A DNA stretch of 64,000 nt. Source: Rhizobium sp. CG5 (GTDB lineage: Bacteria; Pseudomonadota; Alphaproteobacteria; Rhizobiales; Rhizobiaceae). Shown piece by piece: positions 42,961-52,229 of the stretch. Every line of letters begins with the position of its first letter. Within the stretch, counting starts at the first letter, position 1. A program made the position numbers and the translations under genes. The notes below the pieces were generated by a model that was not told where the DNA came from, did no database searches, and saw only the letters and a list, made by a program, of their open reading frames with translations. Location: assembly GCF_023701945.1 (NCBI RefSeq), contig NZ_JABAEF010000002.1, positions 124,001 to 188,000 on the forward strand, written 5' to 3'.

Positions 42961-43067
42961 GTCCATTCTCCGCAGGTCTCCCTGCCGCGCGTCTGGAGAC
43001 GGCGGATCCTGCTGCTTGTCTGTCCTGTCTCAGGGGCGGAGCCGGGCAAACCCGACCCGCTTGTGCA

Positions 43068-44081
43068 TCACTTGCGGTGTTCGAAGCCGAACGCCCGGCC
43101 GAGGCGCGATGCATAGAATTCGCCGACCAGACCCCGCCTGAACACCAGCACGCAGACCATGAACACCACGCCGGTGATGATCGTCACGGGAATGGCGGAG
43201 GTCGCCAGGTAGTTCTGCAGGGTCACCACCAGGCCGGACCCGAAGATCGGACCGACCAGCGTACCGATGCCGCCGAGCAGCGTCATCAGGATCACCTCGC
43301 CCGACATCTGCCAGGTGACATCGGTCAGTGTCGCGAACTGGAAGACCAGCGCCTTCAGTCCGCCGGCAAGACCGGTCAGCGCCGCCGACATCACGAAGGC
43401 GCCGAGCTTGTAATACTGCACGGAATAGCCGAGCGAGATCGCCCGCTGCTCGTTCTCGCGGATCGATTTCAGGATCATGCCGAACGGCGAATTGACGAAG
43501 CGCCAGATGATCACCAGGCCGATCACGAAGACCGACAGCACGAAATAGTACATATTGGTCGGATCGGCGAGATCGATCAGGCCGAACAGATGGCCGCGCG
43601 GCACGCCCTGCAGCCCGTCCTCGCCTTTGGTGAACTCGGCCTGCAGGCAGAAGAAGAAGAACATCTGCGACAGCGCCAGCGTGATCATCGCGAAATAGAT
43701 GCCTTGCCGTCGTATCGCGAAAAAGCCCATGACGAGACCGAGAACGGCCGCTCCCAGCACGCCGACCAGGATCGCCAGTTCCGGCGTCAGCCCCCATTCC
43801 TTGGCGGCATGAGCGGTAAAATAGGCAGCTCCGCCGAAAAAGGTGGCATGGCCGAACGACAGCAGGCCGGTATAGCCGAGCAGCAGGTTGAAGGCGCAGG
43901 CAAACAGCGCGAAGCATAAGAGCTTCATCAAAAAGATCGGATAGAGGAAGGCCGGCGCCAGAAGCAGGGCGATGAGACCGACCGCCAGGAAGGTGATCTG
44001 CACCGCCGCAGCCTTGCGGCTGAGGCCGGAGGATTGGGTGTTGGAACTGGTCATATCGGTGATATCCGCCATGTTACGCAT
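43068..44081 (-). CDS. livM: Branched-chain amino-acid-type ABC permease LivM
   Basis: 337-residue inner-membrane permease with about nine hydrophobic helices. The conserved LLLGYTGLLSFGHATFFGGAAY, FFAIRRQGIYFAMITLALSQM and SIRENEQRAISLGYSVQYYKL stretches define LivM-type subunits. ATG 44081 overlaps the livH stop; ATG 44072 is an alternative. Part of the livK-G-F-H-M unit. The true ligand may not be a branched-chain amino acid. Confidence 0.92.
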   Translation of the reverse strand: MRNMADITDMTSSNTQSSGLSRKAAAVQITFLAVGLIALLLAPAFLYPIFLMKLLCFALFACAFNLLLGYTGLLSFGHATFFGGAAYFTAHAAKEWGLTPELAILVGVLGAAVLGLVMGFFAIRRQGIYFAMITLALSQMFFFFCLQAEFTKGEDGLQGVPRGHLFGLIDLADPTNMYYFVLSVFVIGLVIIWRFVNSPFGMILKSIRENEQRAISLGYSVQYYKLGAFVMSAALTGLAGGLKALVFQFATLTDVTWQMSGEVILMTLLGGIGTLVGPIFGSGLVVTLQNYLATSAIPVTIITGVVFMVCVLVFRRGLVGEFYASRLGRAFGFEHRK

Positions 44082-44961
44082 CCCGTCCGAACAGACCGGC
44101 TGGCCGGATCAGCAGGACCACCGCCATGATCACGAACACCACGATATTGGAGGCCTCGGGATAGAAGACCTTGGTCAGCCCCTCGGCGATCCCGAGCATA
44201 TAGCCGGTGACGATGGCGCCGAGGATCGAGCCCATGCCGCCGACCACCACGACCGCGAAGACGACGATGATGATATTGGTGCCCATCAGCGGCGACACCT
44301 GGTAGATCGGCGCCGCCAGCACGCCGGCAAAGGCGGCAAGGCCGGCTCCGAGCGCGTAGGTCAGCGTCAGCAGCAGCGGCACATTGATGCCGAAGGACTG
44401 CACCAGGACAGGATTTTCCGTCGCCGCCCGGAGATAAGAGCCGAGCTTGGTCTTCTCGATCAGCAGCCATGTGGCGATACAGGCCAGAAGCGAGACCACC
44501 ACGACCCAGCCGCGATAGATCGGCAGGAACATGAAACCGAGATTGACGCCACCGGCCAGCGCTGACGGCACAGAATAGGGCTGGCCCGAGGCGCCGTAGA
44601 GATAGCGGAACGTGCCCTCGATGGTCAGCGCCAAGCCGAAGGTAAAGAGCAGCCCGTAAAGCGGATCGATCTTGTAGAGCTGGCTCAGCATGGTGCGCTC
44701 GATGACAGCGCCGAACAGGCCGACCAGCAGCGGCGCCAGGATCAGCGCGAACCAGTAGTTGATGCCGAGATACTGCAGGAGCAGCAGGGCAACAAACGCG
44801 CCCAGCATGTACTGCGCCCCATGGGCGAAATTGATGACCCGCAACAGGCCGAAGATCACCGCAAGGCCGAGGCTGAGCAAGGCATAGAAGGAGCCGTTGA
44901 TCAGTCCGATCAGCAATTGGCCGAACAGGGCCTGCATGGGTATTCCGAAAATCATCGTCAT
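44074..44961 (-). CDS. livH: Branched-chain amino-acid-type ABC permease LivH
   Basis: 295 residues with eight or so hydrophobic helices. LINGSFYALLSLGLAVIFGLLRVINFAHGAQ, RAATENPVLVQSFGIN and VVVVGGMGSILGAIVTGYMLG are LivH hallmarks. It starts 4 bases after the livF stop and overlaps livM by 8 bases, showing tight coupling of the two permeases. Confidence 0.93.
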   Translation of the reverse strand: MTMIFGIPMQALFGQLLIGLINGSFYALLSLGLAVIFGLLRVINFAHGAQYMLGAFVALLLLQYLGINYWFALILAPLLVGLFGAVIERTMLSQLYKIDPLYGLLFTFGLALTIEGTFRYLYGASGQPYSVPSALAGGVNLGFMFLPIYRGWVVVVSLLACIATWLLIEKTKLGSYLRAATENPVLVQSFGINVPLLLTLTYALGAGLAAFAGVLAAPIYQVSPLMGTNIIIVVFAVVVVGGMGSILGAIVTGYMLGIAEGLTKVFYPEASNIVVFVIMAVVLLIRPAGLFGRDA

Positions 44962-44965
44962 CGCG

Positions 44966-45667
44966 TCAGACCCCCAGAACCTTGTTGAGCATGCCCATGC
45001 GTTCGGGCAGGTCCGCCACCGGGAAATCGCCGACCATCTGGCCGTGATCCATCAGGTAAAACCGGTCGGCGACCTTGCTGGCAAAGCGGAAATTCTGCTC
45101 GACCAGCAGCACGGTCATCCCCCGGGCCTTCAGTTTTTTCAGCACCTCGCCGATGCGCTGCACGATGACGGGCGCCAGACCCTCGGTCGGCTCGTCGAGG
45201 ATCAGCAGCCTGACGCCGGTGCGCAGGATGCGGGCCATGGCCAGCATCTGCTGTTCGCCGCCCGACAGTTTTGTTCCGGGGCTGGAGCGTCGCTCTAGAA
45301 GGTTCGGAAACAGCTCGTAGATCTCGTCGAGCGGCATGCCGCCCTTGGCCACCACCGGCGGCAGCATGAGATTTTCCTCGACGGTCAGCGTCGAGAAGAT
45401 GCCGCGCTCTTCGGGCACGAAGCCGATGCCGGCATGGGCGGTGCGATGCAGCGGCACCGACATCATGTCGCGGCCGTCGAAACGGATCTCGCCCTTGCGT
45501 TCGCGCAGGATACCCATGATCGTGCGCAGGGTCGTCGTCTTGCCGACGCCGTTGCGGCCGAGAATGGTGATCATCTCGCCTTCCTCGACGGTCATGTCGA
45601 CACCGTGCAGCACATGGCTTTCGCCGTACCAGGCGTTCAAATTCTTGACTTGCAGCAGGGTGCCCAT
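44966..45667 (-). CDS. livF: Branched-chain amino-acid-type ABC ATPase LivF
   Basis: 233 residues. Walker A GRNGVGKTTTL, FVPEERGIFSTLTVEENL (LivF-specific), signature LSGGEQQMLAMAR, Walker B LILDEPTEGLAP. ATG 45667 lies directly next to the livG stop (45669). It energises import together with LivG. Confidence 0.94.
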   Translation of the reverse strand: MGTLLQVKNLNAWYGESHVLHGVDMTVEEGEMITILGRNGVGKTTTLRTIMGILRERKGEIRFDGRDMMSVPLHRTAHAGIGFVPEERGIFSTLTVEENLMLPPVVAKGGMPLDEIYELFPNLLERRSSPGTKLSGGEQQMLAMARILRTGVRLLILDEPTEGLAPVIVQRIGEVLKKLKARGMTVLLVEQNFRFASKVADRFYLMDHGQMVGDFPVADLPERMGMLNKVLGV

Positions 45668-45668
45668 A

Positions 45669-46451
45669 TCAGTGCTCCTCGTTGCCCATATAGGCTGTGC
45701 GCACCCGGGGATCTTCGCTGACCTTGGCATAATCGCCCTCGGCCAGGATTTCGCCGCGCTGCAGAACCGTGACATGGTGGCAGATATCGGCGACGACTTT
45801 CAGATTGTGTTCGACCATCAGCACGGCCCGTTCCCGGGCGACATTGCGGATGATCTCGGCAACGATGCCGACATCTTCCTGCCCCATGCCGGCCATCGGC
45901 TCGTCGAGCAGCAGCACTTTCGGCTCAAGCGCCAGCGTCGTGGCGATCTCCAGCACGCGCTTGCGGCCATAGGAGAGGTCGGCGGCCACCGCATTGCGCT
46001 CCTTCGAAAGCCCGACGGCGGTGATCAGCTCGTCGGCTCTGGTGTTCAGCCGGTCGAGCGCCGACATCGGTTTCCAGAATTGCGTGGCAAGGTTGTTGGG
46101 CCGCTGCAGGGCGACGCGGACATTGTCGAGCACGGTCAGATGCGGGAACACAGCCGAGATCTGGAAGGAACGAACCAGTCCCAGGCGCGCCACCTTGTCG
46201 GGCGCCACCCGCGTGATGTCCGTGCCGAGCAGGCTGATCGTCCCGCTTGTCGGCGCCAGGAACTTGGTCAGCAGGTTGAACACCGTGGTCTTGCCGGCGC
46301 CGTTCGGCCCGATCAAGGCATGGACTTGCGCATGATGCACATCCAGATCGACATTGCTGACGGCGGCGAAGGCCCCGAAGCTCTTGCAGAGACCGCGGGC
46401 GGATAGGACCACCCGCGGTTCTTCCTGCATCTGTGCAGTGTTCAGCGACAT
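45669..46451 (-). CDS. livG: Branched-chain amino-acid-type ABC ATPase LivG
   Basis: 260 residues. Walker [34 protein letters not shown] (LivG-type Q-loop region), signature [12 protein letters not shown], Walker [13 protein letters not shown] and the H-loop VEHNL. It lies between the binding-protein gene (gap 7 bases) and livF, all in one operon. Confidence 0.94.
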   Translation of the reverse strand: MSLNTAQMQEEPRVVLSARGLCKSFGAFAAVSNVDLDVHHAQVHALIGPNGAGKTTVFNLLTKFLAPTSGTISLLGTDITRVAPDKVARLGLVRSFQISAVFPHLTVLDNVRVALQRPNNLATQFWKPMSALDRLNTRADELITAVGLSKERNAVAADLSYGRKRVLEIATTLALEPKVLLLDEPMAGMGQEDVGIVAEIIRNVARERAVLMVEHNLKVVADICHHVTVLQRGEILAEGDYAKVSEDPRVRTAYMGNEEH

Positions 46452-46458
46452 GGATGCG

Positions 46459-47664
46459 CTACTTCGCAACCAGATCGCAGCCGCTCTTGGCCGGATCGAT
46501 ATAGGCTTCCTTGCCGGGGATCGTGGCAAGGACGTCGTAGTAATCCCAGGCGATATCGCTTTCGCCGGGCTTCTTGACCTGCAGCAGGTACATGTCGTGG
46601 AACATCCGGCCATTGGCGCCAACCGTGCCGCCGCGTCCGAACACATCATCGACCGGCATTTCATGCAGGGCCTTCGAGACCGCTCCCGTCTCATCCGTTC
46701 CGGCCTTGTCGATCGCCTTCAGATATTGGAGCACGGCGGAATAGGTGCCGGTATGGATCATGTTCGGCATCTTGCCGGTCCGGTCGAAGAAGCGCTTGCC
46801 GAATTTCTGGCTTTCCTCGTCGCGGTTCCAGTAGAAGCCCTCGGTCAGTGTCAGGCCCTGTGCCGCCTCCAGTCCAAGGCCATGCACTTCGGCAAGCGTG
46901 AAGAGCAGGGCGGCTAGACGCTGGCCGCCGGCCGTGATGCCGAATTCGGCGGCCTGCTTGATGGCGTTCTGGGTGTCGGCCCCGGCATTGGCAAGGCCGA
47001 TGACCTTGGCGCCGGAGGATTGGGCCTGCAGCAGGAAGGATGAGTAGTCGCTGGACGAGAGCGGATGGCGCACCGAGCCGGTGATCGTCCCGCCATTGGC
47101 CTTGACGAAATCGCCGGTCTGCTGCTCGAGAGAATAGCCGAACGCATAGTCGGCGGTCAGGAAGAACCAGCTGTCGCCGCCCTGCTTGACCAGTGCACCG
47201 CCGGTGCCCACGGCCAGAGCGTGCGTGTCATAGGCCCAGTGGAAGCCGTAGGGGCTGCATTGCTTGCCGGTCAGTTCGGTGGTGGCCGCACCGGTGACGA
47301 TATCGATCTTCTTCTTTTCCTTGGCGATCGCCTGTACCGCCAGCGCCACCGACGACGTCGTCAGCTCCATGATCGCGTCGACCTGCTCGGTGTCGAACCA
47401 CTGGCGGGCGATGTTGGACGCGATGTCGGCCTTGTTCTGGTGGTCGGCGTCGACAATCTCGACCGGCACGCCCAGCACCGTGCCGCCGAAGTCTTCAATC
47501 GCCATCTTGGCCGCTTCGACGGACGATTTACCGCCGAAATCGGCATAGACACCGGACTGGTCGTTCAGAATGCCGATCTTGACCTTGCCGTCGGATGCGT
47601 CGGCAAAGGCGGACGTGCTGCTGGCCAGCACCAGTGCCATGGTTGCAATGAGATTCTTGCGCAT
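46459..47664 (-). CDS. LivK-type periplasmic substrate-binding protein
   Basis: 401 residues. Signal peptide MRKNLIATMALVLASSTSAFADA, then a type I periplasmic binding fold (VKIGILNDQSGVYADFGGKSSVEAAKMAIEDFGG; TTSSVALAVQAIAKEKK; GTYSAVLQYLKAID). It is the first gene of the transporter operon, with GGAGGAG upstream of the ATG. Binding-site residues cannot be assigned by eye; the GMC dehydrogenase in the same operon suggests an alcohol or amine ligand as an alternative to branched-chain amino acids. Confidence 0.92.
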   Translation of the reverse strand: MRKNLIATMALVLASSTSAFADASDGKVKIGILNDQSGVYADFGGKSSVEAAKMAIEDFGGTVLGVPVEIVDADHQNKADIASNIARQWFDTEQVDAIMELTTSSVALAVQAIAKEKKKIDIVTGAATTELTGKQCSPYGFHWAYDTHALAVGTGGALVKQGGDSWFFLTADYAFGYSLEQQTGDFVKANGGTITGSVRHPLSSSDYSSFLLQAQSSGAKVIGLANAGADTQNAIKQAAEFGITAGGQRLAALLFTLAEVHGLGLEAAQGLTLTEGFYWNRDEESQKFGKRFFDRTGKMPNMIHTGTYSAVLQYLKAIDKAGTDETGAVSKALHEMPVDDVFGRGGTVGANGRMFHDMYLLQVKKPGESDIAWDYYDVLATIPGKEAYIDPAKSGCDLVAK

Positions 47665-47697
47665 GATGTCTCCTCCCAGAGATGCCAGATTGCGAGT

Positions 47698-47717
47698 CTG
47701 TTCAAAAATGGTGAACG
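47698..47717. promoter_or_regulatory. Inverted repeat before the binding-protein gene, likely LysR site
   Basis: CTGTTCA-N7-TGAACGG, sharing TGTTCA/TGAAC half-sites with the palindrome at 47808-47825. It lies 34 bases upstream of the binding-protein start codon. Confidence 0.5.
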
Positions 47718-47807
47718 GCTTCTCCTCAGAGCTGCTCCCCTGGCGCTACGTTCCCGAAATTGTCTGATTGACGCAAGAGCGCAATCGTCGCTATTTGCAA
47801 ACAGGCT

Positions 47808-47825
47808 CTGTTCATTTTTGAACAG
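47808..47825. promoter_or_regulatory. Perfect palindrome just before the LysR gene
   Basis: CTGTTCA-TTTT-TGAACAG, a 7-bp perfect inverted repeat 12 bases before the LysR start codon. Its position suits autorepression and divergent activation by the LysR protein; binding is inferred. Confidence 0.6.
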
Positions 47826-47837
47826 ATGGAGAAGGTC

Positions 47838-48755
47838 ATGACGCAAAAGCACCGGACATTGTTCACCTGGGACGATCTGCAGTTCTTTCTGGCGGTGGCC
47901 CGCACCGGGCAATTGTCCACAGCCGCGCGACAGCTGCGCTCAAGCCATGCCACCGTCGCCCGGCGGATCGACCGGCTCGAATTCGTGCTGAAGGTCAAGC
48001 TGTTCGAGCGCAATCCGCGCGGTTACGTGCTGACCAGCGTCGGGCAGCGTTTCATCGAGACGGCCGAGCGCATGGAGACCGAGACCGAACGTCTGCAGGC
48101 CGATATTTCCTCAGGGCTTACCACCCTGCGCGGCGTGGTAAGGCTGAGCGCCCCGGAAGGTTTCGCCAATTTCTTCTTCACCGAGCGCCTGACCGAGTTC
48201 GTGGCAGACCACCCCAATATCTCGCTGGAACTGGTGACGATCCAGCAGATCATGTCGCTGTCGCGCAAGGAGGCGGATGTGGCGGTGGCGCTGGACCCGT
48301 CCAAGGCGGGGCCTTACGTGTCCGAAAAGATCGGCGACTACAGCCTGCATGTCTATGGCGCTCGATCCTATCTCGCCGACAGCGCTCCGATCCTCAGGCG
48401 TGACGACCTGCTCGATCATCCCTTCATCGGCTATATAGAGGATATGATCTTTGCGCCCGGCCTCGATTACCTCGGCGATGTGCATCATGGCCTCAGGGCC
48501 AAATTCCAGAGCTCCAGCATTTTCGCGCAACTGACGGCCACCCGCAACGGCCTGGGCCTGAGTGTCCTGCCCCATTTCATCGCCTCGAAATACCCCGAGC
48601 TGTCGATCGTTTTGCCGGACCAGGTGTCATTGCGGCGCAGCTACTGGCTGGTCTGCCATCGCGACCTGCGCGATGTGCCGCGCATCCGCAGCGTATCCGG
48701 CTTCATCGTCAAGGCCTACCAGGCCAACACCCCGCATTTCATCCGCAACGCCTGA
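47838..48755 (+). CDS. LysR-family transcriptional regulator
   Basis: 305 residues. N-terminal HTH WDDLQFFLAVARTGQLSTAARQL...SHATVARRIDRLE, then a periplasmic-binding-like effector domain (RLSAPEGFANFF; VAVALDPSKAGPYVSEKIGDY). Start ATG 47838 has GGAG six bases upstream; ATG 47826 is the alternative. Divergent from the LIV transporter operon, which it probably controls through the TGTTCA/TGAACA repeats in the 170-base spacer. Confidence 0.92.
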   Translation: MTQKHRTLFTWDDLQFFLAVARTGQLSTAARQLRSSHATVARRIDRLEFVLKVKLFERNPRGYVLTSVGQRFIETAERMETETERLQADISSGLTTLRGVVRLSAPEGFANFFFTERLTEFVADHPNISLELVTIQQIMSLSRKEADVAVALDPSKAGPYVSEKIGDYSLHVYGARSYLADSAPILRRDDLLDHPFIGYIEDMIFAPGLDYLGDVHHGLRAKFQSSSIFAQLTATRNGLGLSVLPHFIASKYPELSIVLPDQVSLRRSYWLVCHRDLRDVPRIRSVSGFIVKAYQANTPHFIRNA

Positions 48756-48759
48756 CCGA

Positions 48760-49692
48760 TCAGGCGCGATTTTCCAGAAACCATTTGTAGACAGTGGCAA
48801 TTCCGTCTTCAAGGTCGATTTTCGGGGCCCAGTTCATGGATCTGAGCTTGTCCGCGCTCATCAGTTTTCGCGGCGTCCCGTCCGGTTTGGAAAGATCGTG
48901 CACGATGTCTCCGTGAAATCCGACGATCTTGCAGACCAGTTGCGTCAGCTCAAGAATGGTGAGATCCTGGCCTGAACCGACATTCACATGCCCGTCCGAG
49001 GAATAGGTTTTCATCAGATGCACGCAGGCGTCCGCGCAATCATCGACATGCAGGAACTCACGCTTCGGCGTTCCCGTGCCCCACACCGTTATGCTGTCGG
49101 CGCCCCTTAACTTTGCCTCATGCGCCTTGCGGATAATGGCCGGCATCACGTGGCTGGAATTCGGGTCGAAATTGTCCCCCGGACCATAGAGATTGGTCGG
49201 CATGGCGGAAATGAAATCCGCGCCATATTGCTTGCGATAGGCATCGCAGAGCTTGATGCCGGCGATCTTGGCGATCGCATACCACTCGTTGGTCGGCTCG
49301 AGGCTGCCGGTCAACAGCGCGTCTTCGGTGATCGGCTGCGGGGCAAATTTCGGATAGATGCAGGACGAGCCGAGGAACATCAGCTTTTCGACGCCGAGAC
49401 GATGGGCACCGTGGATGATATTGGCCTCGATCATCAGGTTGTCATAGAGAAATTCGGCCGGATATGTCTCGTTGGCGAGAATTCCGCCAACCTTTGCCGC
49501 GGCCAGAAAAATCGCGTCCGGCTTGTGGCTTTCCATCCAGGCAAGCGTCGATGCCTGGTTTTTCAGGTCCGCTTCCTCGCGCGTCGCCGTGAGGATATGG
49601 CAGTTTTCGCTCTGCAGACGGCGCACCAGCGCCGAGCCGACCATGCCCCTGTGTCCCGCCACCCATATGCGCTTGCCGCTCAGCGAATACAT
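48760..49692 (-). CDS. fcl: GDP-L-fucose synthase
   Basis: 310 residues. NADPH-dependent epimerase-reductase converting GDP-4-keto-6-deoxymannose to GDP-fucose. VAGHRGMVGSALVRRL is the Rossmann motif; LFLGSSCIYP-type Ser region (MFLGSSCIYPKFAPQPI), the Tyr-x3-Lys in NEWYAIAKIAG, MPTNLYGPGDNFD and KREFLHVDDCADAC are typical of Fcl. Its start is 3 bases after the gmd stop. Product feeds surface-polysaccharide fucosylation. Confidence 0.96.
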   Translation of the reverse strand: MYSLSGKRIWVAGHRGMVGSALVRRLQSENCHILTATREEADLKNQASTLAWMESHKPDAIFLAAAKVGGILANETYPAEFLYDNLMIEANIIHGAHRLGVEKLMFLGSSCIYPKFAPQPITEDALLTGSLEPTNEWYAIAKIAGIKLCDAYRKQYGADFISAMPTNLYGPGDNFDPNSSHVMPAIIRKAHEAKLRGADSITVWGTGTPKREFLHVDDCADACVHLMKTYSSDGHVNVGSGQDLTILELTQLVCKIVGFHGDIVHDLSKPDGTPRKLMSADKLRSMNWAPKIDLEDGIATVYKWFLENRA

Positions 49693-49695
49693 GGC

Positions 49696-50775
49696 TCAGG
49701 CCTCTTTCATCACGGTTGACGTCTTCATGATCTTCAAGTCCTCGCGCACCATTTCCCGGCACAGGTCGCGGACAGATGTTTCATGCTTCCAGCCCAGCTT
49801 TTGATGAGCCTTGGCCGGGTTGCCGATCAACAGGTCGACTTCGGTCGGCCGGAAATAGCGAGGATCCACTTCGACGACGCACCGGCCGGTGGCCATGTCA
49901 TAACCCTTTTCCTCAACGCCTGTGCCGCGCCACTCCAGATGGATGCCGACGTCTTCGAAGGCCCAGGTGACGAAGGTGCGGACTTCGGTGGTTTCACCGG
50001 TCGCCAGGACATAGTCGTCCGCCTCGTCCTGCTGCAGCATCAGCCACATGCCGCGCACATATTCGCGCGCGTGACCCCAGTCCCGCTTGGCATCGATATT
50101 TCCCAGATAGAGCTTGTCCTGCTTGCCCAGTTGGATGGCAGCGGCTGCCCGGGTGATCTTGCGCGTCACGAATGTCTCGCCGCGCAACGGGCTTTCGTGG
50201 TTGAACAGGATGCCGTTGGAGGCGTGCAGCCCGTAGGCCTCGCGATAATTGACGACGATCCAGTAGGAATAGAGCTTGGCCGCAGCATAGGGCGAGCGCG
50301 GATAGAACGGTGTCGTTTCGCTCTGCGGTACCTCCTGCACCAGACCATAAAGCTCCGACGTCGAGGCCTGATAGAACCTCGTCTTTTTCGTCAGTCCGAG
50401 AATGCGAATGGCCTCGAGAATGCGAAGCGTACCGATGCCATCGGCATTGGCCGTATATTCCGGGGTCTCGAAGGACACCTGGACATGGCTCTGGGCTGCC
50501 AGGTTGTAGATCTCATCCGGCTGGCATTCCTGCACGATACGAATGAGATTGGTGGAATCTGTCATGTCGCCGTAGTGCAAGATAAAACGTTGATGCTGTT
50601 CGTGCGGATCTTGATAGATATGTTCGATACGTCCCGTATTGAACGACGAGGAGCGGCGCTTGACGCCATGCACGACGTAGCCTTTGGCAAGAAGCAGATC
50701 GGCGAGATAGGCGCCGTCTTGGCCTGTGATGCCGGTTATGAGCGCGACTTTGTTATGTTTGTTGGCGCCGCTCAT
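49696..50775 (-). CDS. gmd: GDP-mannose 4,6-dehydratase
   Basis: 359 residues, first enzyme of GDP-fucose synthesis. [55 protein letters not shown] and [15 protein letters not shown] (catalytic Tyr-x3-Lys) are diagnostic. ATG 50775 was chosen because the protein then starts just before the Rossmann motif and has GGAG upstream. Operon gmd-fcl; no glycosyltransferase lies next to it. Confidence 0.96.
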   Translation of the reverse strand: MSGANKHNKVALITGITGQDGAYLADLLLAKGYVVHGVKRRSSSFNTGRIEHIYQDPHEQHQRFILHYGDMTDSTNLIRIVQECQPDEIYNLAAQSHVQVSFETPEYTANADGIGTLRILEAIRILGLTKKTRFYQASTSELYGLVQEVPQSETTPFYPRSPYAAAKLYSYWIVVNYREAYGLHASNGILFNHESPLRGETFVTRKITRAAAAIQLGKQDKLYLGNIDAKRDWGHAREYVRGMWLMLQQDEADDYVLATGETTEVRTFVTWAFEDVGIHLEWRGTGVEEKGYDMATGRCVVEVDPRYFRPTEVDLLIGNPAKAHQKLGWKHETSVRDLCREMVREDLKIMKTSTVMKEA

Positions 50776-50928
50776 GGTCGTCTCCTTCAATGCGGGAATG
50801 GGCCCAGATCCTGTTGGGCGGTAGCTTAAAATCAGAGAAACGGCAAGCGCGATCAAACAAGCGCCGATCTCGCCGGCCTTGCGCTCATCAATCGCGTAAA
50901 CGCTGCAAAGGTGTGGACAGGATTAAAC

Positions 50929-51004
50929 TGGTGCCGCTTGCAGGACTCGAACCTGCGACCCCATCATTACGAATGATGTGCTCTACCACCTGAGCTAAAG
51001 CGGC
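50929..51004 (-). tRNA. tRNA-Thr(CGT)
   Basis: 76-base cloverleaf with encoded CCA on the minus strand. Acceptor GCCGCTT pairs with AAGCGGC; anticodon loop TTCGTAA gives anticodon CGT; T arm GCAGGTTCGAGTCCTGC. It lies between gmd and the DUF1176 gene. Confidence 0.96.
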
Positions 51005-51131
51005 ACTCTGCGCAAAGGCTTTTGGCCTGTTCGCGTTGGTGTTGCGGCTGATACAGGCATTGCGGCGTGATTTCAAGCCGGATTTCCGCGTGCTGCGCAA
51101 AAAATGGTGGCCACCGCGTTGACGCCGGCTG

Positions 51132-52181
51132 TCATTTGAGCGGCCATTGCGCCGGCCAGTTCTCCGGTCCGCCGAGATCCTTGCCGTCGCAGTCCTTGAA
51201 TGTCTGGCGGTCGAGCACGAGGACGGCGCCCGCCTGGTTCTTCGACAGGTGCCAGGCCGTGTAGAGACCGCAGTCGCCGATGCCTCGGCCGCGGAAAAAG
51301 GCCGATAATGTCCCGTTGGCAAAGTCATAGTCGAGGTTATAGGCGTTGGCCATCGTGCTGGGGGCGCCGTCGTGCAGGACAGGGAAGGCCATTGTCGAAA
51401 TGACCCCGAAACTGTCGATGAACAGCGCAAAGGGCGTGTTGTAGGCGCCCGGCGTTCCGCACGGGGTCCCATAGATCGCCTCGTCGTCGGAGAGCCGGTG
51501 AACGAAGGCATTGCCGTCGAACTGGCTTTCTTCCGTATCGGCACATTCGCCGCCTTCGGCAAAGCGGCTGCGGATCGCCTCCGGAAGCTGGGCAAGCGAG
51601 CGGATGTCGCGAAATGGCAGGGCCGGGGAGGGTGGCTTGTCGCCCCTGGCGCTGAGGGCATCGGTATGGCCGACCCGTTTTTGCTGGTCGTCCATGAACA
51701 GCAGGCTGGCTGCAACGCCGGCCAGCGGAACGTCGCCTTCAGCAATAGCCTCGCCTCGCGACAGCCTGACATGCAGGCTTGTCCCGTTCTTCATGTCCAT
51801 CGCCAGTCCGCTGCCGATGAAATTTCCGGTCAGCACCCAGACGGCTGCGGCCGCATCATAGCGGATAGCCCCGGACGATACGGACAAGGGCGCGCCGCCA
51901 TCGACGGAAACCGAGGCGCTGACGTCGCGCGCATCCTCGGAAAAGGCGGGATTGTCCGTCGACGCGGCGATCGACAGCGGCGTGTCCGGACCGCCGTCGC
52001 GCCGTAGCTCCAGCTGGCCAATGGCGCTCCCGGTGAGAAACTGCCGAATGGTGCAATCGCGCGACTGGCTGCAGCTCACCTGCCATGACTGAAACTGCTT
52101 AAAACCGCCGGTGTCTGCAACGCAGACGGCGGTGCCCGACAGCAGCAGGGCAAATGTAAAAGGCAAGACGGGAAACCGCAT
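51132..52181 (-). CDS. DUF1176 secreted protein
   Basis: 349 residues. Signal peptide MRFPVLPFTFALLLSGTAVCVA. The N-terminal half resembles invasion-associated-locus-B-like proteins (FQSWQVSCSQSRDCTIRQF). The C-terminal half shows the DUF1176 pattern LDYDFANGTLSAFFRGRGIGDCG with Cys residues likely in disulfides. Periplasmic, function unknown. Monocistronic on the minus strand, following the tRNA-Thr gene in the plus-strand coordinates. Confidence 0.85.
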   Translation of the reverse strand: MRFPVLPFTFALLLSGTAVCVADTGGFKQFQSWQVSCSQSRDCTIRQFLTGSAIGQLELRRDGGPDTPLSIAASTDNPAFSEDARDVSASVSVDGGAPLSVSSGAIRYDAAAAVWVLTGNFIGSGLAMDMKNGTSLHVRLSRGEAIAEGDVPLAGVAASLLFMDDQQKRVGHTDALSARGDKPPSPALPFRDIRSLAQLPEAIRSRFAEGGECADTEESQFDGNAFVHRLSDDEAIYGTPCGTPGAYNTPFALFIDSFGVISTMAFPVLHDGAPSTMANAYNLDYDFANGTLSAFFRGRGIGDCGLYTAWHLSKNQAGAVLVLDRQTFKDCDGKDLGGPENWPAQWPLK

Positions 52182-52229
52182 GAATATCCTCCGGCAATGG
52201 AATGCGGGAGGACGTTAGCAGCGGTTTTA

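Noticed and set aside
43077..43919. 280-codon plus-strand open frame opposite livM
   Set aside because: Dense in His, Gln and Asp with no hydrophobic core; shadow of a membrane-protein gene.
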